Shown: positions 1-9,093, counted from the first letter of the stretch. The stretch is 64,000 bases of DNA from Terriglobia bacterium (GCA_020073215.1 JAIQFO010000007.1:62001-126000), one strand, 5' to 3'. Translations and numbers: made by a program. The notes: generated by a model from the sequence alone, not told the origin.

Positions 1-315
1 CGTCAAAACCGACACGATGAGATAGGTCTTGGTGACCTCGGGAGCATGACGATTGCTACTCCACAGCATGATTCCAGAAACACAGCTGAATAGAGCCAAG
101 CCTATATAAACAGCGACCATAATCGAAAGACGAAGAATTCCCCCTTGCGTCAAATGCTTTGGAGACAGAAGAATCTCAAAGGCTTGGACCGCAATTCGCA
201 ATTGCCAAAAAGGGGCCGCAAAAGTCAGACTTAAGATCAAAACCACGAGCCAGCCGCCGACTCCGTTTAATCTTTCAGAGCCATCCTGGGGCCGTGCTGA
301 ATCTATGGTCAACAT
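1..315 (-). CDS. DUF2569-like small membrane protein, partial (3' end outside window)
   Basis: An open frame runs from ATG at 315 off the left edge, 105 codons with no stop. The N-terminus carries a GVGGWL motif (residues 18-23) followed by a hydrophobic helix (about 22-37), and a second hydrophobic stretch lies at about 63-85. GGWL at the head of the first helix is what I know from DUF2569, a four-helix membrane family of unknown function. Base composition is noticeably more AT-rich than the neighbours, which may mean transfer. The role is unknown and the family call rests on one motif. Confidence 0.5.
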   Translation of the reverse strand, partial: MLTIDSARPQDGSERLNGVGGWLVVLILSLTFAAPFWQLRIAVQAFEILLSPKHLTQGGILRLSIMVAVYIGLALFSCVSGIMLWSSNRHAPEVTKTYLIVSVLT

Positions 316-342
316 TGTGTAGGTCACGGCTAAGTCAATACT

Positions 343-1326
343 CTACTCGATCGGCTCGACCAACAACTCCTCGGCCCGAGCCATTCGTTCTGGCAACTGG
401 ATCAACACAATCGCTACCAACACCAGAACAATTCCGACCGTCTGCACCGGCCGCAGTAACTCCCCCAGTACCAGCGCCGCGATCAAGATACTGAATACCG
501 GCTCCAGACAACTGGCAACGATGGCGCGGGTTGGCTCCAGGTGCTGCAAGCCGGCGAAGTAGCAGGAAAATGGCCCCAGCACGGAAAGCAGCGAAAATGC
601 CGCCATGAATCCCCACTGCGCGCGGTCATAATGTGCGGCCACAATTTTCCATGGAGGATTCACGAGGATCCAGAAGGTGGAGGTAGCCATCAGCACCCAA
701 AGCAACACCTTCCAGCGGTCGTATCGGGCCAGCACACTGTGTCCGCCGACGTTATAGAACGCAAAGGAAAATGCAGCCAGCAGCGCGGCCGTAATTCCAA
801 TCACGTCCATGCGAAGGCCGCTCGCACCAACAAAGCCGACGGCCAGCGCGCACCCGGCCACGGCCAGTCCAACCGCCGAACTTCTCCGCCACGACGGCCG
901 TTGCGTGCCGCGCGCCACTGTATAAAGCAGGACCCACACCGGCGCCGTATATTGCAGAATGATCGCCGTTGCCACATTCGTCCGCTGAATCGCCAGGTAG
1001 TAAAGATAGTTCGAGGCCGCGACGCCCAGAATTCCGAGCAGAAAGAACCGGACCAGATCGCGCCCGGGAGCGCGCAGCGCCGACGCTCCTCTGCGCGCCA
1101 ACAGCACCGGCAGCAGCACCGCCAGAGACAGAGTTGCACGGCTCTGCGACAGGATCAGCGGATCGATTTTCTTGAGTGAAGTTCCGACGGAAATGCCGAA
1201 CAACGGATGCCCGGTGAACGCCGCGCGCCCAAGTGTCGCCGAGATACCCCACAGCAGGGCCGCGCTCCCAATGTAGAAGTAGCCTCGCAGCGGATGAGGT
1301 ACAGCCGGATGAGGACCAGCCGTCAC
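343..1326 (-). CDS. EamA/DMT-superfamily transporter
   Basis: Predicted inner-membrane metabolite exporter of about 327 residues. Ten hydrophobic helices fall into two EamA repeats; the first starts at GYFYIGSAALLWG near the N-terminus and the second near the internal ITAALLAAFSFAFYNVG stretch. Conserved DMT-type features include the LYYLAIQRT segment and the closing PVFSILIAALVLGE motif before the last helix. I chose the GTG at 1326 because it overlaps the stop of the upstream OsmC gene by four bases (GTGA), implying translational coupling; the frame stays open further upstream but encodes no recognisable sequence there. The substrate cannot be deduced. Confidence 0.85.
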   Translation of the reverse strand: MTAGPHPAVPHPLRGYFYIGSAALLWGISATLGRAAFTGHPLFGISVGTSLKKIDPLILSQSRATLSLAVLLPVLLARRGASALRAPGRDLVRFFLLGILGVAASNYLYYLAIQRTNVATAIILQYTAPVWVLLYTVARGTQRPSWRRSSAVGLAVAGCALAVGFVGASGLRMDVIGITAALLAAFSFAFYNVGGHSVLARYDRWKVLLWVLMATSTFWILVNPPWKIVAAHYDRAQWGFMAAFSLLSVLGPFSCYFAGLQHLEPTRAIVASCLEPVFSILIAALVLGELLRPVQTVGIVLVLVAIVLIQLPERMARAEELLVEPIE

Positions 1327-1724
1327 GAAACGTGCTCGATCGTGTAAGTGATCTTCGCCGTCTTCTCCAGCATGGCGGACACCGAGCAGTACTTCTCTTT
1401 CGAGAGCTGAACTGCGTCTTCCATGGCCTTCCTGGATACCCGTCCGCGAACTCCATAAGTCAGATGAATCGACGTATAGACAGCCGGATAGCCGTTCGCT
1501 CTTTCGGCTTTTGCCCGTACTTCGAGCCCCGTGAACGGCTCCCGCTTCTTGCGGAGAATTCCCACCACATCCGACGCCGTGCAGCCGCACAAACCGAGCA
1601 GCACTAACTCCATCGGAGTGTTAGCCGTCTTCTCGGCCGCGGTATCCATCACGATCGAGTGCCCTGAAGTTGCCGATCCTACGTATCGTTCTTTGTCCGT
1701 CCAATTGACTGAAGCGTCAACCAT
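1323..1724 (-). CDS. OsmC family protein
   Basis: 133-residue OsmC/Ohr-fold protein, probably a thiol-dependent peroxidase for organic hydroperoxides or a related thiol protein. The family cysteines are visible: one in LLGLCGCTASDVV (about residues 44-56) and one in EKYCSVSAML (about 109-118), the spacing expected of the reactive and resolving pair. The motif order (TASDVV, LEVRAKAE, YCSV) fits the YhfA/OsmC-like branch better than true Ohr. It is translationally coupled to the downstream EamA transporter. Confidence 0.85.
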   Translation of the reverse strand: MVDASVNWTDKERYVGSATSGHSIVMDTAAEKTANTPMELVLLGLCGCTASDVVGILRKKREPFTGLEVRAKAERANGYPAVYTSIHLTYGVRGRVSRKAMEDAVQLSKEKYCSVSAMLEKTAKITYTIEHVS

Positions 1725-1771
1725 TTCGCCTTTCCTCGTCTACAACCGTGACCGCGTGATGATTTATGCGG

Positions 1772-1830
1772 TGGAGCAACGGGCATCCCGCCCGTCCGGC
1801 CGGCGAGGACGCCCGGCTCTCCACCAACAA
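1772..1830. repeat. GC-rich palindromic repeat (CGGGCATCCCGCCCG type)
   Basis: Between the OsmC gene and the CDF gene is a run flanked by GGTGGAGC and CTCCACCA arms, with internal GGGC/GCCC palindromes. A related short copy lies at 11507-11541 (ggagcgacgggcgggg... to gcgctccacca). It is an intergenic hairpin-forming repeat of the sort abundant in acidobacterial genomes; whether it acts as a terminator is unknown. Confidence 0.5.
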
Positions 1831-1841
1831 GTTTGAATCCG

Positions 1842-3236
1842 TTACCGCCGGTTATCCGTCACCGGCTCGGGATGAATCAATACCCGGAACAGCTCCGGCG
1901 CGTCGTGTTTGAAGCGGATCTCGAGCGAGGTCTGAACGTCGTGCACCCGCGAAAGCGGCATCTCATCAGGCAGCGTGCAGTGACAGGACACATAGAGCCG
2001 CGCCCGCACCTTCTTGAACTGGAATTCGTGCACGTCCATCACTTCAGGAAACTCCTTCACGGCATTCTTGAGCCGTTGTTCCAATTCCGGTTCGTGAACA
2101 ATTTCCTCTCCCGTTTCAATCGTCGCCGGCTCACTTTCAATGTGCGTAAGGATGGTCGCAATTTCCGGAATCTCGCCTCGGATCTCGGCTTCCAGCCGGG
2201 TCACTTCGTCATGCGCCTGCTTCATACTCAGCCGTTCATCGAGTTCCAGGTGCTGCTCCACATGCAACTGGCCCTTCAGATCCTGCACGCTGATGTCGTG
2301 CACATTGAAGTTGGACCGGGTCGCCACGGCGCGAATGCGATCAAACATATTTTCCGTCCGGCGCGCCCGCGGAACGGAGTGCACCACCACGTCAGCATCG
2401 GGCAAAATTTCACGCACCCGCGACGTCACCGCGTCGGACACCTGCTCGGAACGCTGGAAAGTGAAATTGCGCTCCAGCCCCACCGAAACGTCCGCAAAGT
2501 AGTGGTTCCCAGCCCTCCGCAACCGGACGCGCTCCACTTCCAGCACGCCGTCGACGGTCGCGATCCGATCGAGAATCTGGTTGCGCACGCCGGTCGGGGC
2601 CGCATCAAGGAGCGCGTCCGCCGTTCTCCGTGCCAGCCGCCAGCTTACGGAAGTCACCACGGCCGCCACGAAAAGTGCCGCGATCGGGTCGGCCTGGCGC
2701 AGCCATCCCACCCGATAGCTACGCCCCACCCAAACCAGCGCTAGGCCTAGGATCACGACCGCGCTCGACCAGATGTCCGTTGAAAAATGCAGAGCGTCCG
2801 CTTCCAGCGCTTGACTGTTATATTTCACCGCGATGCGACCGAGTGCGCGGGATCGCCAGGAGTCGACGGCGATCGAAAGCAACATGACCAGGAACGCGGC
2901 CAGACTCGGCTCAATTTCCACACTGTGAAAGAATAGCCGCTTTATCGATTCATAGACGATCCAGACGCAGGTCATCAGCAGTAGACCAGTTTCGATGAAG
3001 GCCGAGAAATTCTCGAACTTGCCGTGCCCATACTGGTGATCGGCATCTGCCGGCCTGTCCGAAACTCGAACGGAAAAAAACGTGACCACTGCTGCGATCA
3101 AATCCAGTCCGGAATGCGCCGCCTCTGACAAAATTCCCAGCGAGCCGGTCGTGACCCCCACCACAATTTTCAGGCTGGTGATCAGCAGAGCCGCCAGCAC
3201 TGAGTTCCCGGCAACCGTTCGCTTTTCCCGGTGCAT
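1842..3236 (-). CDS. Cation diffusion facilitator (CDF) metal exporter with extended C-terminus
   Basis: Inner-membrane divalent metal/proton antiporter. Six helices occupy the first 220 or so residues. Helix 2 carries HSGLD and helix 5 carries HFSTD, the HxxxD/HxxxD metal site typical of Zn-transporting CDFs. After the usual cytoplasmic dimerisation domain (DALLDAAPTG onward) there are roughly 170 further residues, including a second dimerisation-like unit near the end (RLKNAVKEFPEVMDVHEFQ...), so the tail is longer than in standard 300-residue CDFs. I start at ATG 3236 (MHREKRTVAGNS), just before helix 1; upstream in-frame ATGs at 3281 and 3320 are also possible. Confidence 0.88.
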   Translation of the reverse strand: MHREKRTVAGNSVLAALLITSLKIVVGVTTGSLGILSEAAHSGLDLIAAVVTFFSVRVSDRPADADHQYGHGKFENFSAFIETGLLLMTCVWIVYESIKRLFFHSVEIEPSLAAFLVMLLSIAVDSWRSRALGRIAVKYNSQALEADALHFSTDIWSSAVVILGLALVWVGRSYRVGWLRQADPIAALFVAAVVTSVSWRLARRTADALLDAAPTGVRNQILDRIATVDGVLEVERVRLRRAGNHYFADVSVGLERNFTFQRSEQVSDAVTSRVREILPDADVVVHSVPRARRTENMFDRIRAVATRSNFNVHDISVQDLKGQLHVEQHLELDERLSMKQAHDEVTRLEAEIRGEIPEIATILTHIESEPATIETGEEIVHEPELEQRLKNAVKEFPEVMDVHEFQFKKVRARLYVSCHCTLPDEMPLSRVHDVQTSLEIRFKHDAPELFRVLIHPEPVTDNRR

Positions 3237-3403
3237 CGACGCGGAACTGAACGTGGCCCCGATTGCTGGCATAAATGTCATTATCGCTGTGGATTCGCCC
3301 GCCGCCAACCCCTTTGACATACGGATGGCGCCCTCGCCCGGTCTCCGGCGGGACATGCTACGATGACATTCGTCGCAATTTCTCCCTTGGAGGACATTGA
3401 TTC

Positions 3404-4498
3404 ATGCGTTTCCAGTACTTCGCGTGTCTCCTGCTCGCGGGCTTAGCCTACGGACAGGCTGCGCAACCAGCCACACCTCCCGCCGCCGGAGCGAAAGCGG
3501 AACCAAACTCTTCCACCGTGCCCGACGCGGCCCCAGAAGTTAAGCTTGGCCCCGATGACCCGGTGATTACTCTGAAGGGCCTCTGCGCCGGTTCCACCCA
3601 GCAGGGCGACGCCTGCAAAACCGTGGTCACCCTCGCCCAATTTGAAAAGATCATCGAAACGATGCAGCCGGGAATGCCGCAGCCCATGCGTCGCAACCTC
3701 GCAACCCGGTATGGGTGGATGCTGAAGATGTCGGCCGCAGCCGAAAAACGTGGTCTCGACAAAGAACCCAAGTACGACGAAATGATGCGCTTTGCGCGTA
3801 TGCAGATTCTTGCCCAGCAATTGAGCGGCGCGCTGCGAGAAGATGCCAGTAAGGTTACCGACGGCGATATCGAAGACTATTACAAGAAGAACGCGTCGTC
3901 CTACGAGCAGGCCACGTTCGCGCGAATTTTTGTTCCCCATGCAAGGCAAATCCAGACCTCAGTCGCGACGCCAAAGGCCGGCGCGAAGCCGGATTCCAAG
4001 GCCAGTACGAACCAGCCGCCGACTGCGGCACAGCAAAAAGCTGCGGAAGCAGCAATGACGAAGGTCGCGACTGAACTCCGCGCTCGCGCCCTTAAGGGCG
4101 AGGACCCCGACAAGCTGCAAAGAGAGGCTTACGCCGCGGCTGGACTGGCGGGAAATGCCCCGAGCACAAAGATGGAGAAGGTGCGCGGCGCCGCGTTGCC
4201 TGTGAACCATCGTGCGGTCATGGATTTGAAGCCCGGCGAAATCTCCGCAGTGATCTCCGATCCCGAAGGCCCCCACTACATCTACAAACTTATCAGCAAA
4301 GAAACCTTGGCCCTGGATGCTGTAAAGCCGGAGATTCGCAACCTGATTTCCAGCCAGCGCTATCGCGACAGCATGCAGAGTTTTCAGACCGACATTGACC
4401 TGAACGATGCTTACTTCGGCGCCAGCCGGAATCCAGCCATGCCGTCGCCTCCAAAGGGGGCAAAGCCGTCCGACCAACCGGCCGAAGACCCCGATTAA
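3404..4498 (+). CDS. Secreted parvulin-type peptidyl-prolyl isomerase (PpiC/SurA-like)
   Basis: Probable periplasmic foldase of 364 residues. Residues 1-18 form a signal peptide (MRFQYFACLLLAGLAYG). An alpha-helical SurA-N-like region covers about residues 75-150 (QFEKIIETMQPGMP... RRNLATRYGWMLKMS). The PPIase domain follows (FARIFVPHARQ ... LKPGEISAVISDPEGPHYIYKLISKE) and is split by a low-complexity Ala/Lys/Pro insert. A GGAGG lies 10 bases before the ATG. It abuts the next gene (TAAATG). It probably assists outer-membrane protein folding. Confidence 0.82.
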   Translation: MRFQYFACLLLAGLAYGQAAQPATPPAAGAKAEPNSSTVPDAAPEVKLGPDDPVITLKGLCAGSTQQGDACKTVVTLAQFEKIIETMQPGMPQPMRRNLATRYGWMLKMSAAAEKRGLDKEPKYDEMMRFARMQILAQQLSGALREDASKVTDGDIEDYYKKNASSYEQATFARIFVPHARQIQTSVATPKAGAKPDSKASTNQPPTAAQQKAAEAAMTKVATELRARALKGEDPDKLQREAYAAAGLAGNAPSTKMEKVRGAALPVNHRAVMDLKPGEISAVISDPEGPHYIYKLISKETLALDAVKPEIRNLISSQRYRDSMQSFQTDIDLNDAYFGASRNPAMPSPPKGAKPSDQPAEDPD

Positions 4499-5554
4499 AT
4501 GGATACGGCAAAGCCAACCATCATCGTCACCGGCGTTTCGGGCAATCTTGGCCAGCGACTCGTCCAGCAACTCACGGATTACACGATTGTGGGCATTGAC
4601 GTTACGCCCCCAACTCATTCCCGGGTCGATCGCTTTGTGCCGCTCGATCTGGGAAGAGAAGAGTCCACCCGTGAGTTGCTCGTGTTGCTGCGCGAGTTGC
4701 AGCCTGCGTCCGTTGTGCACCTGGCGTTTGTTATCGATCCCCAGCGCACAGGAGTTCTGGACGTTGACCGGATGTGGCGGATCAACGTAGCCGGCACAGC
4801 CCGTGTGATGGAAGCCATTGCCGAAGCCAACCGGAATACCGGAAACACGATTCGGCAGTTCATTTTTCCCAGCAGCGTGTCGGCGTACGGCTCCGATCTG
4901 CTCGCTCCCGTCACGGAAGACTCTCCTCTCCGCGCCCACACGCTGCCCTACGCGATCCACAAGAAAGAAAGCGATCTGGTCGTGCAGGAGCGCGCGCCTG
5001 CCCTGCGCGGGTGCGGCGTCTTCATTCTGCGTCCCCACATTTTCGCGGGGGCCACCGTCGAAAACTATTTGGTGGGCGCATTCCGCGGAACGCCCAATGG
5101 GAAAGGCCGTCGCGCCGCCCGCATGCGCCAGGCAGCAAAGCGGCTCCCCTGTATGTTGCCCTACGGCCAGAAGTATCTGGACAACAAGATTCAGTTCGTC
5201 CACGTCGACGACATGGCCCGGCTCATCGCCTGGATACTGCGGCGCGAACCGGAAGCACAGCGGTTGACGATCCTGAACGTTGCCGGACGCGGCGATCCCT
5301 TGACCTTTGCGCAGTGTATCGAAATGGCGCACGCCAAATTGCTGAGAGTCCCTGGGCGGTGGACGATGCGCCGCATTCTGCAGTTCCTGTGGAACCGGAA
5401 CATCTCCGCGATTCCGCCCGACGCTGTCCCTTACATGACCGGCCAATACATCATGAACACCGACCGGCTGAAGAAATTTCTCGGCGGCGACTACGAACGG
5501 GTGATTGAGAAAACCAATCGAGAAGCGTTTGCGGATTCCTTCCAGAAGAACTAA
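4499..5554 (+). CDS. NAD-dependent epimerase/dehydratase (extended SDR)
   Basis: 351-residue extended short-chain dehydrogenase. A Rossmann nucleotide motif, VTGVSGNLGQRLV (about 11-23), lies at the start. The active-site YxxxK appears as YAIHK (about 151-155), with the catalytic Ser/Thr region in FPSSVSAYGSD. The C-terminal half (LNVAGRGDPLTFAQ, YMTGQYIMNTDRLKKFLG) resembles sugar-nucleotide epimerase relatives. The ATG immediately follows the stop of the isomerase gene, so they are cotranscribed. The substrate is unknown, possibly an NDP-sugar. Confidence 0.8.
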   Translation: MDTAKPTIIVTGVSGNLGQRLVQQLTDYTIVGIDVTPPTHSRVDRFVPLDLGREESTRELLVLLRELQPASVVHLAFVIDPQRTGVLDVDRMWRINVAGTARVMEAIAEANRNTGNTIRQFIFPSSVSAYGSDLLAPVTEDSPLRAHTLPYAIHKKESDLVVQERAPALRGCGVFILRPHIFAGATVENYLVGAFRGTPNGKGRRAARMRQAAKRLPCMLPYGQKYLDNKIQFVHVDDMARLIAWILRREPEAQRLTILNVAGRGDPLTFAQCIEMAHAKLLRVPGRWTMRRILQFLWNRNISAIPPDAVPYMTGQYIMNTDRLKKFLGGDYERVIEKTNREAFADSFQKN

Positions 5555-5650
5555 TTCACCGCCAGGACGCAGAGCACACCGACCAGATTGTTGTGAAAGG
5601 GTGCGGTCTGCAGCCGCGCCCTAAGATCGCAGGAGGGCCGCCGCGTAATT

Positions 5651-6022
5651 CTATTTGTTCGCGTAGTGGGTAGCCCCGACAAAATGCAGCGACACATAGG
5701 GCTTATCGCCCACCACCCAGCTATCGTGGCCGGGAGGGCCGGGTGGAATGTAAAAGAGCAGGCCGGCGCGAAGTTCGTGAATCGTGCCGTCCTCTATCGC
5801 AGCCGTGGCGCACCCGGAGAGCACCAGCCCAACATGCTCGACGTTACAGCGCGCCGCGCCCACACTCGGCCCAACGTGAACCGACCACTTCCACCCCGGT
5901 TCGTAGGTGGCGCGGCCGATGGTCATACCTCCGATGTGAACCAGTTCGAATTTTCCCTTTTCAAACGTTCGCACCTCGTCGGGTTCTTCAAAACGTTTCA
6001 GAACTGTCTCAAGCATCGCCAT
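5651..6022 (-). CDS. Cupin-domain protein
   Basis: 123-residue single-domain cupin. Cupin-like strand motifs are visible: PGWKWSVHVGPSVGAARCNVEHVGLVLSG split by turns, then a second motif PPGPPGHDSWVVGDKPYVSLHF. A His-rich metal site (H in WSVHVG, H in CNVEHVG, H in PGHDSW) is plausible. The function is not predictable; such proteins in this phylum are often annotated as cupin-domain only. It lies just downstream of ubiE on the same strand. Confidence 0.72.
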   Translation of the reverse strand: MAMLETVLKRFEEPDEVRTFEKGKFELVHIGGMTIGRATYEPGWKWSVHVGPSVGAARCNVEHVGLVLSGCATAAIEDGTIHELRAGLLFYIPPGPPGHDSWVVGDKPYVSLHFVGATHYANK

Positions 6023-6074
6023 ACCTCCATTCGCGAGTCGAATGCGCGTCTTCTTCCTCAGACTTCCTCGGCGT

Positions 6075-6836
6075 TTAAGCGCCCTTCACTCCCCGATACA
6101 GCCCCGCCACCCCAAACGTGTACGGAGTCCAGGAAGCCTCGCGAAACCCCGCCTGACGCATGCGCCCCAGCATTTCCTCCGGAGCCGGAAAGCGCTCGAC
6201 CGAAGCCGGCAAATACGCGTAGGGACCGCGCACTCCCGAGATCAGCGTTCCAACCGCAGGAAGAACCTTCTTGAAGTAGATGCGGTAGCACCGTCCGATC
6301 AGCCCGCCCGGCTCTCCGAAATCGAGAATGCCGCATTCTCCGGCGGGTGCGAGCACCCGCGCAATTTCGCGCAAGCCGGCATCGTAGTCGGCGAGGTTGC
6401 GAAAACCGAACGCCGAAGTCACTAGATTGAAATGCCCGTCGGGAAAGGGCAACCGGAGCGCATCGGCTTCGACCCAGCGCAGCGTAGTTCCTCTTCCCTT
6501 CTCTGCCGCGCGTTGCAGCATGGCATGAGAAAAATCCGCGCCCAGAATCTGTGCCGACTCCGAACCCGTGCGGCGCGTCAACGCGAAAGCCATATCCCCC
6601 GTGCCGCAGCAAAGATCCAGCGCACGAGCATTGGGACGTTTCAGAATGGCGTCGAACGTCCGCGCCGTGCGCCACCACCAAAGCCGGTCAACGTTGAACG
6701 AAAGAACATGATTTAACAAATCGTAGCGCGGAGCAATCGAGGTGAACATCTCCCGGACCGCCCGCGAGGCCGACTCCCGGTCCCGCGCGCCCGCGGGAGC
6801 CGCGCCCACAATTCGCGGATTCGTTTCTTGATTCAT
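6075..6836 (-). CDS. ubiE: Demethylmenaquinone methyltransferase (UbiE/MenG)
   Basis: SAM-dependent C-methyltransferase of 253 residues catalysing the last step of menaquinone (or ubiquinone) synthesis. Motif I is LDLCCGTGDMAFAL (about 78-91), followed by GADFSHAML, the family block FPDGHFNLVTSAFGFRNL, and the C-terminal TFGVAGLYRGVKG that matches the usual UbiE tail. The N-terminal MFTSIAPRYDLLNHVLSFNVD block is the UbiE family signature. Acidobacteria mostly use menaquinone, so demethylmenaquinone is the probable substrate. Confidence 0.92.
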   Translation of the reverse strand: MNQETNPRIVGAAPAGARDRESASRAVREMFTSIAPRYDLLNHVLSFNVDRLWWWRTARTFDAILKRPNARALDLCCGTGDMAFALTRRTGSESAQILGADFSHAMLQRAAEKGRGTTLRWVEADALRLPFPDGHFNLVTSAFGFRNLADYDAGLREIARVLAPAGECGILDFGEPGGLIGRCYRIYFKKVLPAVGTLISGVRGPYAYLPASVERFPAPEEMLGRMRQAGFREASWTPYTFGVAGLYRGVKGA

Positions 6837-6887
6837 CGACCCATCGCTAGAACCATTCGGATAGTCTCCCGAGCAGGGCGCGACCCT

Positions 6888-6950
6888 CAGGGGCTAAAGC
6901 CCGCATTTCTGTTGGCTCTGTACGGCATGGCTGAAGCCGTGCCCTTCCCA
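6888..6950. repeat. Double-hairpin intergenic repeat (GGGCTAAAGCCC ... GGCTGAAGCCGTGCC)
   Basis: Between ubiE and aroB lies GGGCTAAAGCCC followed, after a T-rich stretch, by a second hairpin built on GGCATGGCTGAAGCCGTGCC. I recognise this two-hairpin arrangement from memory as a frequent dispersed repeat in acidobacterial genomes. It is in the transcribed gap between two same-strand genes. Confidence 0.6.
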
Positions 6951-6982
6951 AAACCCGCCCAAAACCACTTATGCGATTCGTA

Positions 6983-8083
6983 CTAATTCCGCGCCAGTTT
7001 CCGAATCTCGTCGGCCGCTGACCGGACGATTGCTTCCGGAACGTCACTCGTGATTTCAACTTTGCCGATTTCACGCGGCAGAATAAAGTGCACCGCGCCC
7101 CGCCGCGTCTTCTTGTCGGAACGCAATCGCTTCAGGATGCTCGCGGTCCGCACCGTCATCCGCGGCAGTCTGCCCAAGCCAAGAATCGAGTTGGAAATAC
7201 GTCCCGCCGTCACGCTATCCAGCTTGCCCGTGGAGAGCGCGATGTGCGTCGCCGCAATCATGCCCCAAGCCACTGCCTCGCCGTGGAGCAACTGCGCATA
7301 ACGGGTCTCGGCCTCGAGCGCGTGGCCGATCGTGTGGCCCAGGTTGAGCACTTGCCGCAAGCCGCATTCCCGTTCGTCGGCACTTACCACCGATGCCTTC
7401 AAGCGCACGGAATCGGCAATCACTTTTTCAACCACCACCGGGTCGCGTTCCAGAATCTCGCGACGCCGGTCTTCAAAGAGCTTGAAAAGCCCGGGATCTC
7501 CGATGATGCCGCACTTCAGCGACTCGTACAGGCCAGCACGATATTCACGCGAAGGCAGCGTCCCGAGAACGGCGGGGTCCACCAATACCGCACGCGGCTG
7601 GTGGAAAGTCCCCAGCAGATTCTTCCCTGACACCAGATTGACTCCCGTTTTCCCGCCGATCGCCGCGTCCACCTGCGCCAGCACGGTCGTCGGTACCTGG
7701 ATCACATCCACGCCGCGCATGTAGATCGAAGCCAGGAACCCGGTCACATCGCCGACCACACCGCCGCCAAACGCAATCAGCGTCACCCCACGATCTGCCC
7801 CATGCTTCACGAGCTTCTCCGCCAGCTTCTCAAGTGTCGCGAGACGTTTTGAGCTCTCGCCATCGGGCATTTCCAGGAGGCCGGCGTCGATTCCCGAAGC
7901 CGCCAGCGATTTGAGAAGAACCTTTGCCCAGCGCCGCCGCACCGGCGCGACGGTAATCACAAACGTTCTGCGGTTTTCGAGAATCTTGCCCAGGCATTCT
8001 CCGGCGCGAGTAAGCAAACCGCTTCCAATGAGCACTTCATAGGAGCGCGACGGCGTGGCAACTGGAACGCTAATCATGAACAT
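6983..8083 (-). CDS. aroB: 3-dehydroquinate synthase
   Basis: Second enzyme of the shikimate pathway, converting DAHP to 3-dehydroquinate with NAD and a divalent metal. The family blocks are clear: DGESSKRLATLEKLAEKL, FGGGVVGDVTGFLA, YMRGVDVIQVPTTVLAQVDA, IGGKTGVNL, and the metal-binding LNLGHTIGHALE and LLHGEAVAWGM. The 366-residue length is normal. It is upstream of ubiE on the same strand, separated by 146 bases that contain a repeat. Confidence 0.95.
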   Translation of the reverse strand: MFMISVPVATPSRSYEVLIGSGLLTRAGECLGKILENRRTFVITVAPVRRRWAKVLLKSLAASGIDAGLLEMPDGESSKRLATLEKLAEKLVKHGADRGVTLIAFGGGVVGDVTGFLASIYMRGVDVIQVPTTVLAQVDAAIGGKTGVNLVSGKNLLGTFHQPRAVLVDPAVLGTLPSREYRAGLYESLKCGIIGDPGLFKLFEDRRREILERDPVVVEKVIADSVRLKASVVSADERECGLRQVLNLGHTIGHALEAETRYAQLLHGEAVAWGMIAATHIALSTGKLDSVTAGRISNSILGLGRLPRMTVRTASILKRLRSDKKTRRGAVHFILPREIGKVEITSDVPEAIVRSAADEIRKLARN

Positions 8084-8163
8084 TCATCATAGCGTATGGC
8101 CGCGCTGCTTCCTCTTCCCCGGGTGGTTGAAGATCTTGACTCTTGAAGCGGCTGGGAGCGAGC

Positions 8164-9075
8164 TTACCCGGCTGGTTTCTTCCGCGGATTTGCCAGCGAG
8201 GCCAGAATCGAGCTCCCCAGGACAAGAAGCACGATCACCAGCGCCCATTCCGTAGGAATGTTCACGTAGTGTGATCCCAGCATTTTGATGCCAACAAAAA
8301 TCAGCACCACCGACAGTCCGTAGTGAAGATAGTGGAACAGGTCCATCATGCCCGCCAGGGCAAAGTACATCGAGCGCAGGCCCAGAATCGCGAACACATT
8401 CGACGTATACACAATAAAGGCATTCAACGTGATGGCGAGCACCGCCGGAATCGAATCCACCGCAAAGAGAATGTCGCTGGTCTCTACTACCAGCAGCACG
8501 ACCAGCAGCGGAGTCGCATAAAGGCCGTTCTTCCGCGTGAAGAACTGCCCCCCCACATATTCCTTGGTCACCGGAAAAGCACGGCGGAACAGACGCAGCA
8601 CGGGGTTTTTCTCGGGATGAATTTCCGTCTCGCCCTGCCCCAGCAGCTTGATTCCCGAATAGACAAGCAAAGCGCCGAAGGCATAGGTAATCCAATGGAA
8701 GCGCGTGATCAGGCCCACGCCCGCCACGATGAACGCACCCCGCATCACGAGCGCCCCGAAAATTCCCCAAAACAGCACCTTGTGCTGATGCTGCTCGGGC
8801 ACCTTGAAGTAACGGAAGATGACCAGGAATACAAACAGGTTGTCGACGCTGAGCGACAGCTCGATAACGTAGCCGGTCACGAACTGGAGCGCCTGAGCCC
8901 GCCCATGCCAGAACAGTTCCAGCACCGCAAAGGAGCCAGCCAGCGCGATCCAGACTCCCGACCAGGCAAGCGCCTCGCGAAAACCAAAACGGTGCGACCG
9001 GCGATTCAGCACGCCCAGGTCGAGCGCCAGCATCGCCACCACAAACAGGTTGAACAAAATCCAGAAGGCGAGCAC
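8164..9075 (-). CDS. TerC family integral membrane protein
   Basis: 303-residue polytopic protein of the TerC/Alx family, with eight or so hydrophobic segments. Conserved acidic intramembrane motifs include ELSLSVDNLFVFLVIF and VVETSDILFAVDSIPA, the two Asp-containing signatures of the family. Members are linked to Mn or Ca export and tellurite resistance. The start is a GTG (codon at 9073-9075). It is upstream of aroB in the same direction with an 80-base gap. Confidence 0.88.
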   Translation of the reverse strand: MLAFWILFNLFVVAMLALDLGVLNRRSHRFGFREALAWSGVWIALAGSFAVLELFWHGRAQALQFVTGYVIELSLSVDNLFVFLVIFRYFKVPEQHQHKVLFWGIFGALVMRGAFIVAGVGLITRFHWITYAFGALLVYSGIKLLGQGETEIHPEKNPVLRLFRRAFPVTKEYVGGQFFTRKNGLYATPLLVVLLVVETSDILFAVDSIPAVLAITLNAFIVYTSNVFAILGLRSMYFALAGMMDLFHYLHYGLSVVLIFVGIKMLGSHYVNIPTEWALVIVLLVLGSSILASLANPRKKPAG

Positions 9076-9093
9076 AGAGAATCTTACGAGAAC

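Noticed and set aside
1833..2744. Plus-strand open frame of 303 codons over the CDF gene
   Set aside because: Antisense of a conserved transporter; no domain.
3314..3363. sigma-70 promoter TTGACA ... TACGAT for the PPIase gene
   Set aside because: Spacing is 38 bases, too long; coincidental boxes.
3959..5446. Long minus-strand open frame of 495 codons across the PPIase and SDR genes
   Set aside because: It is the antisense of two clear genes, with no family motifs; high GC keeps antisense frames open.
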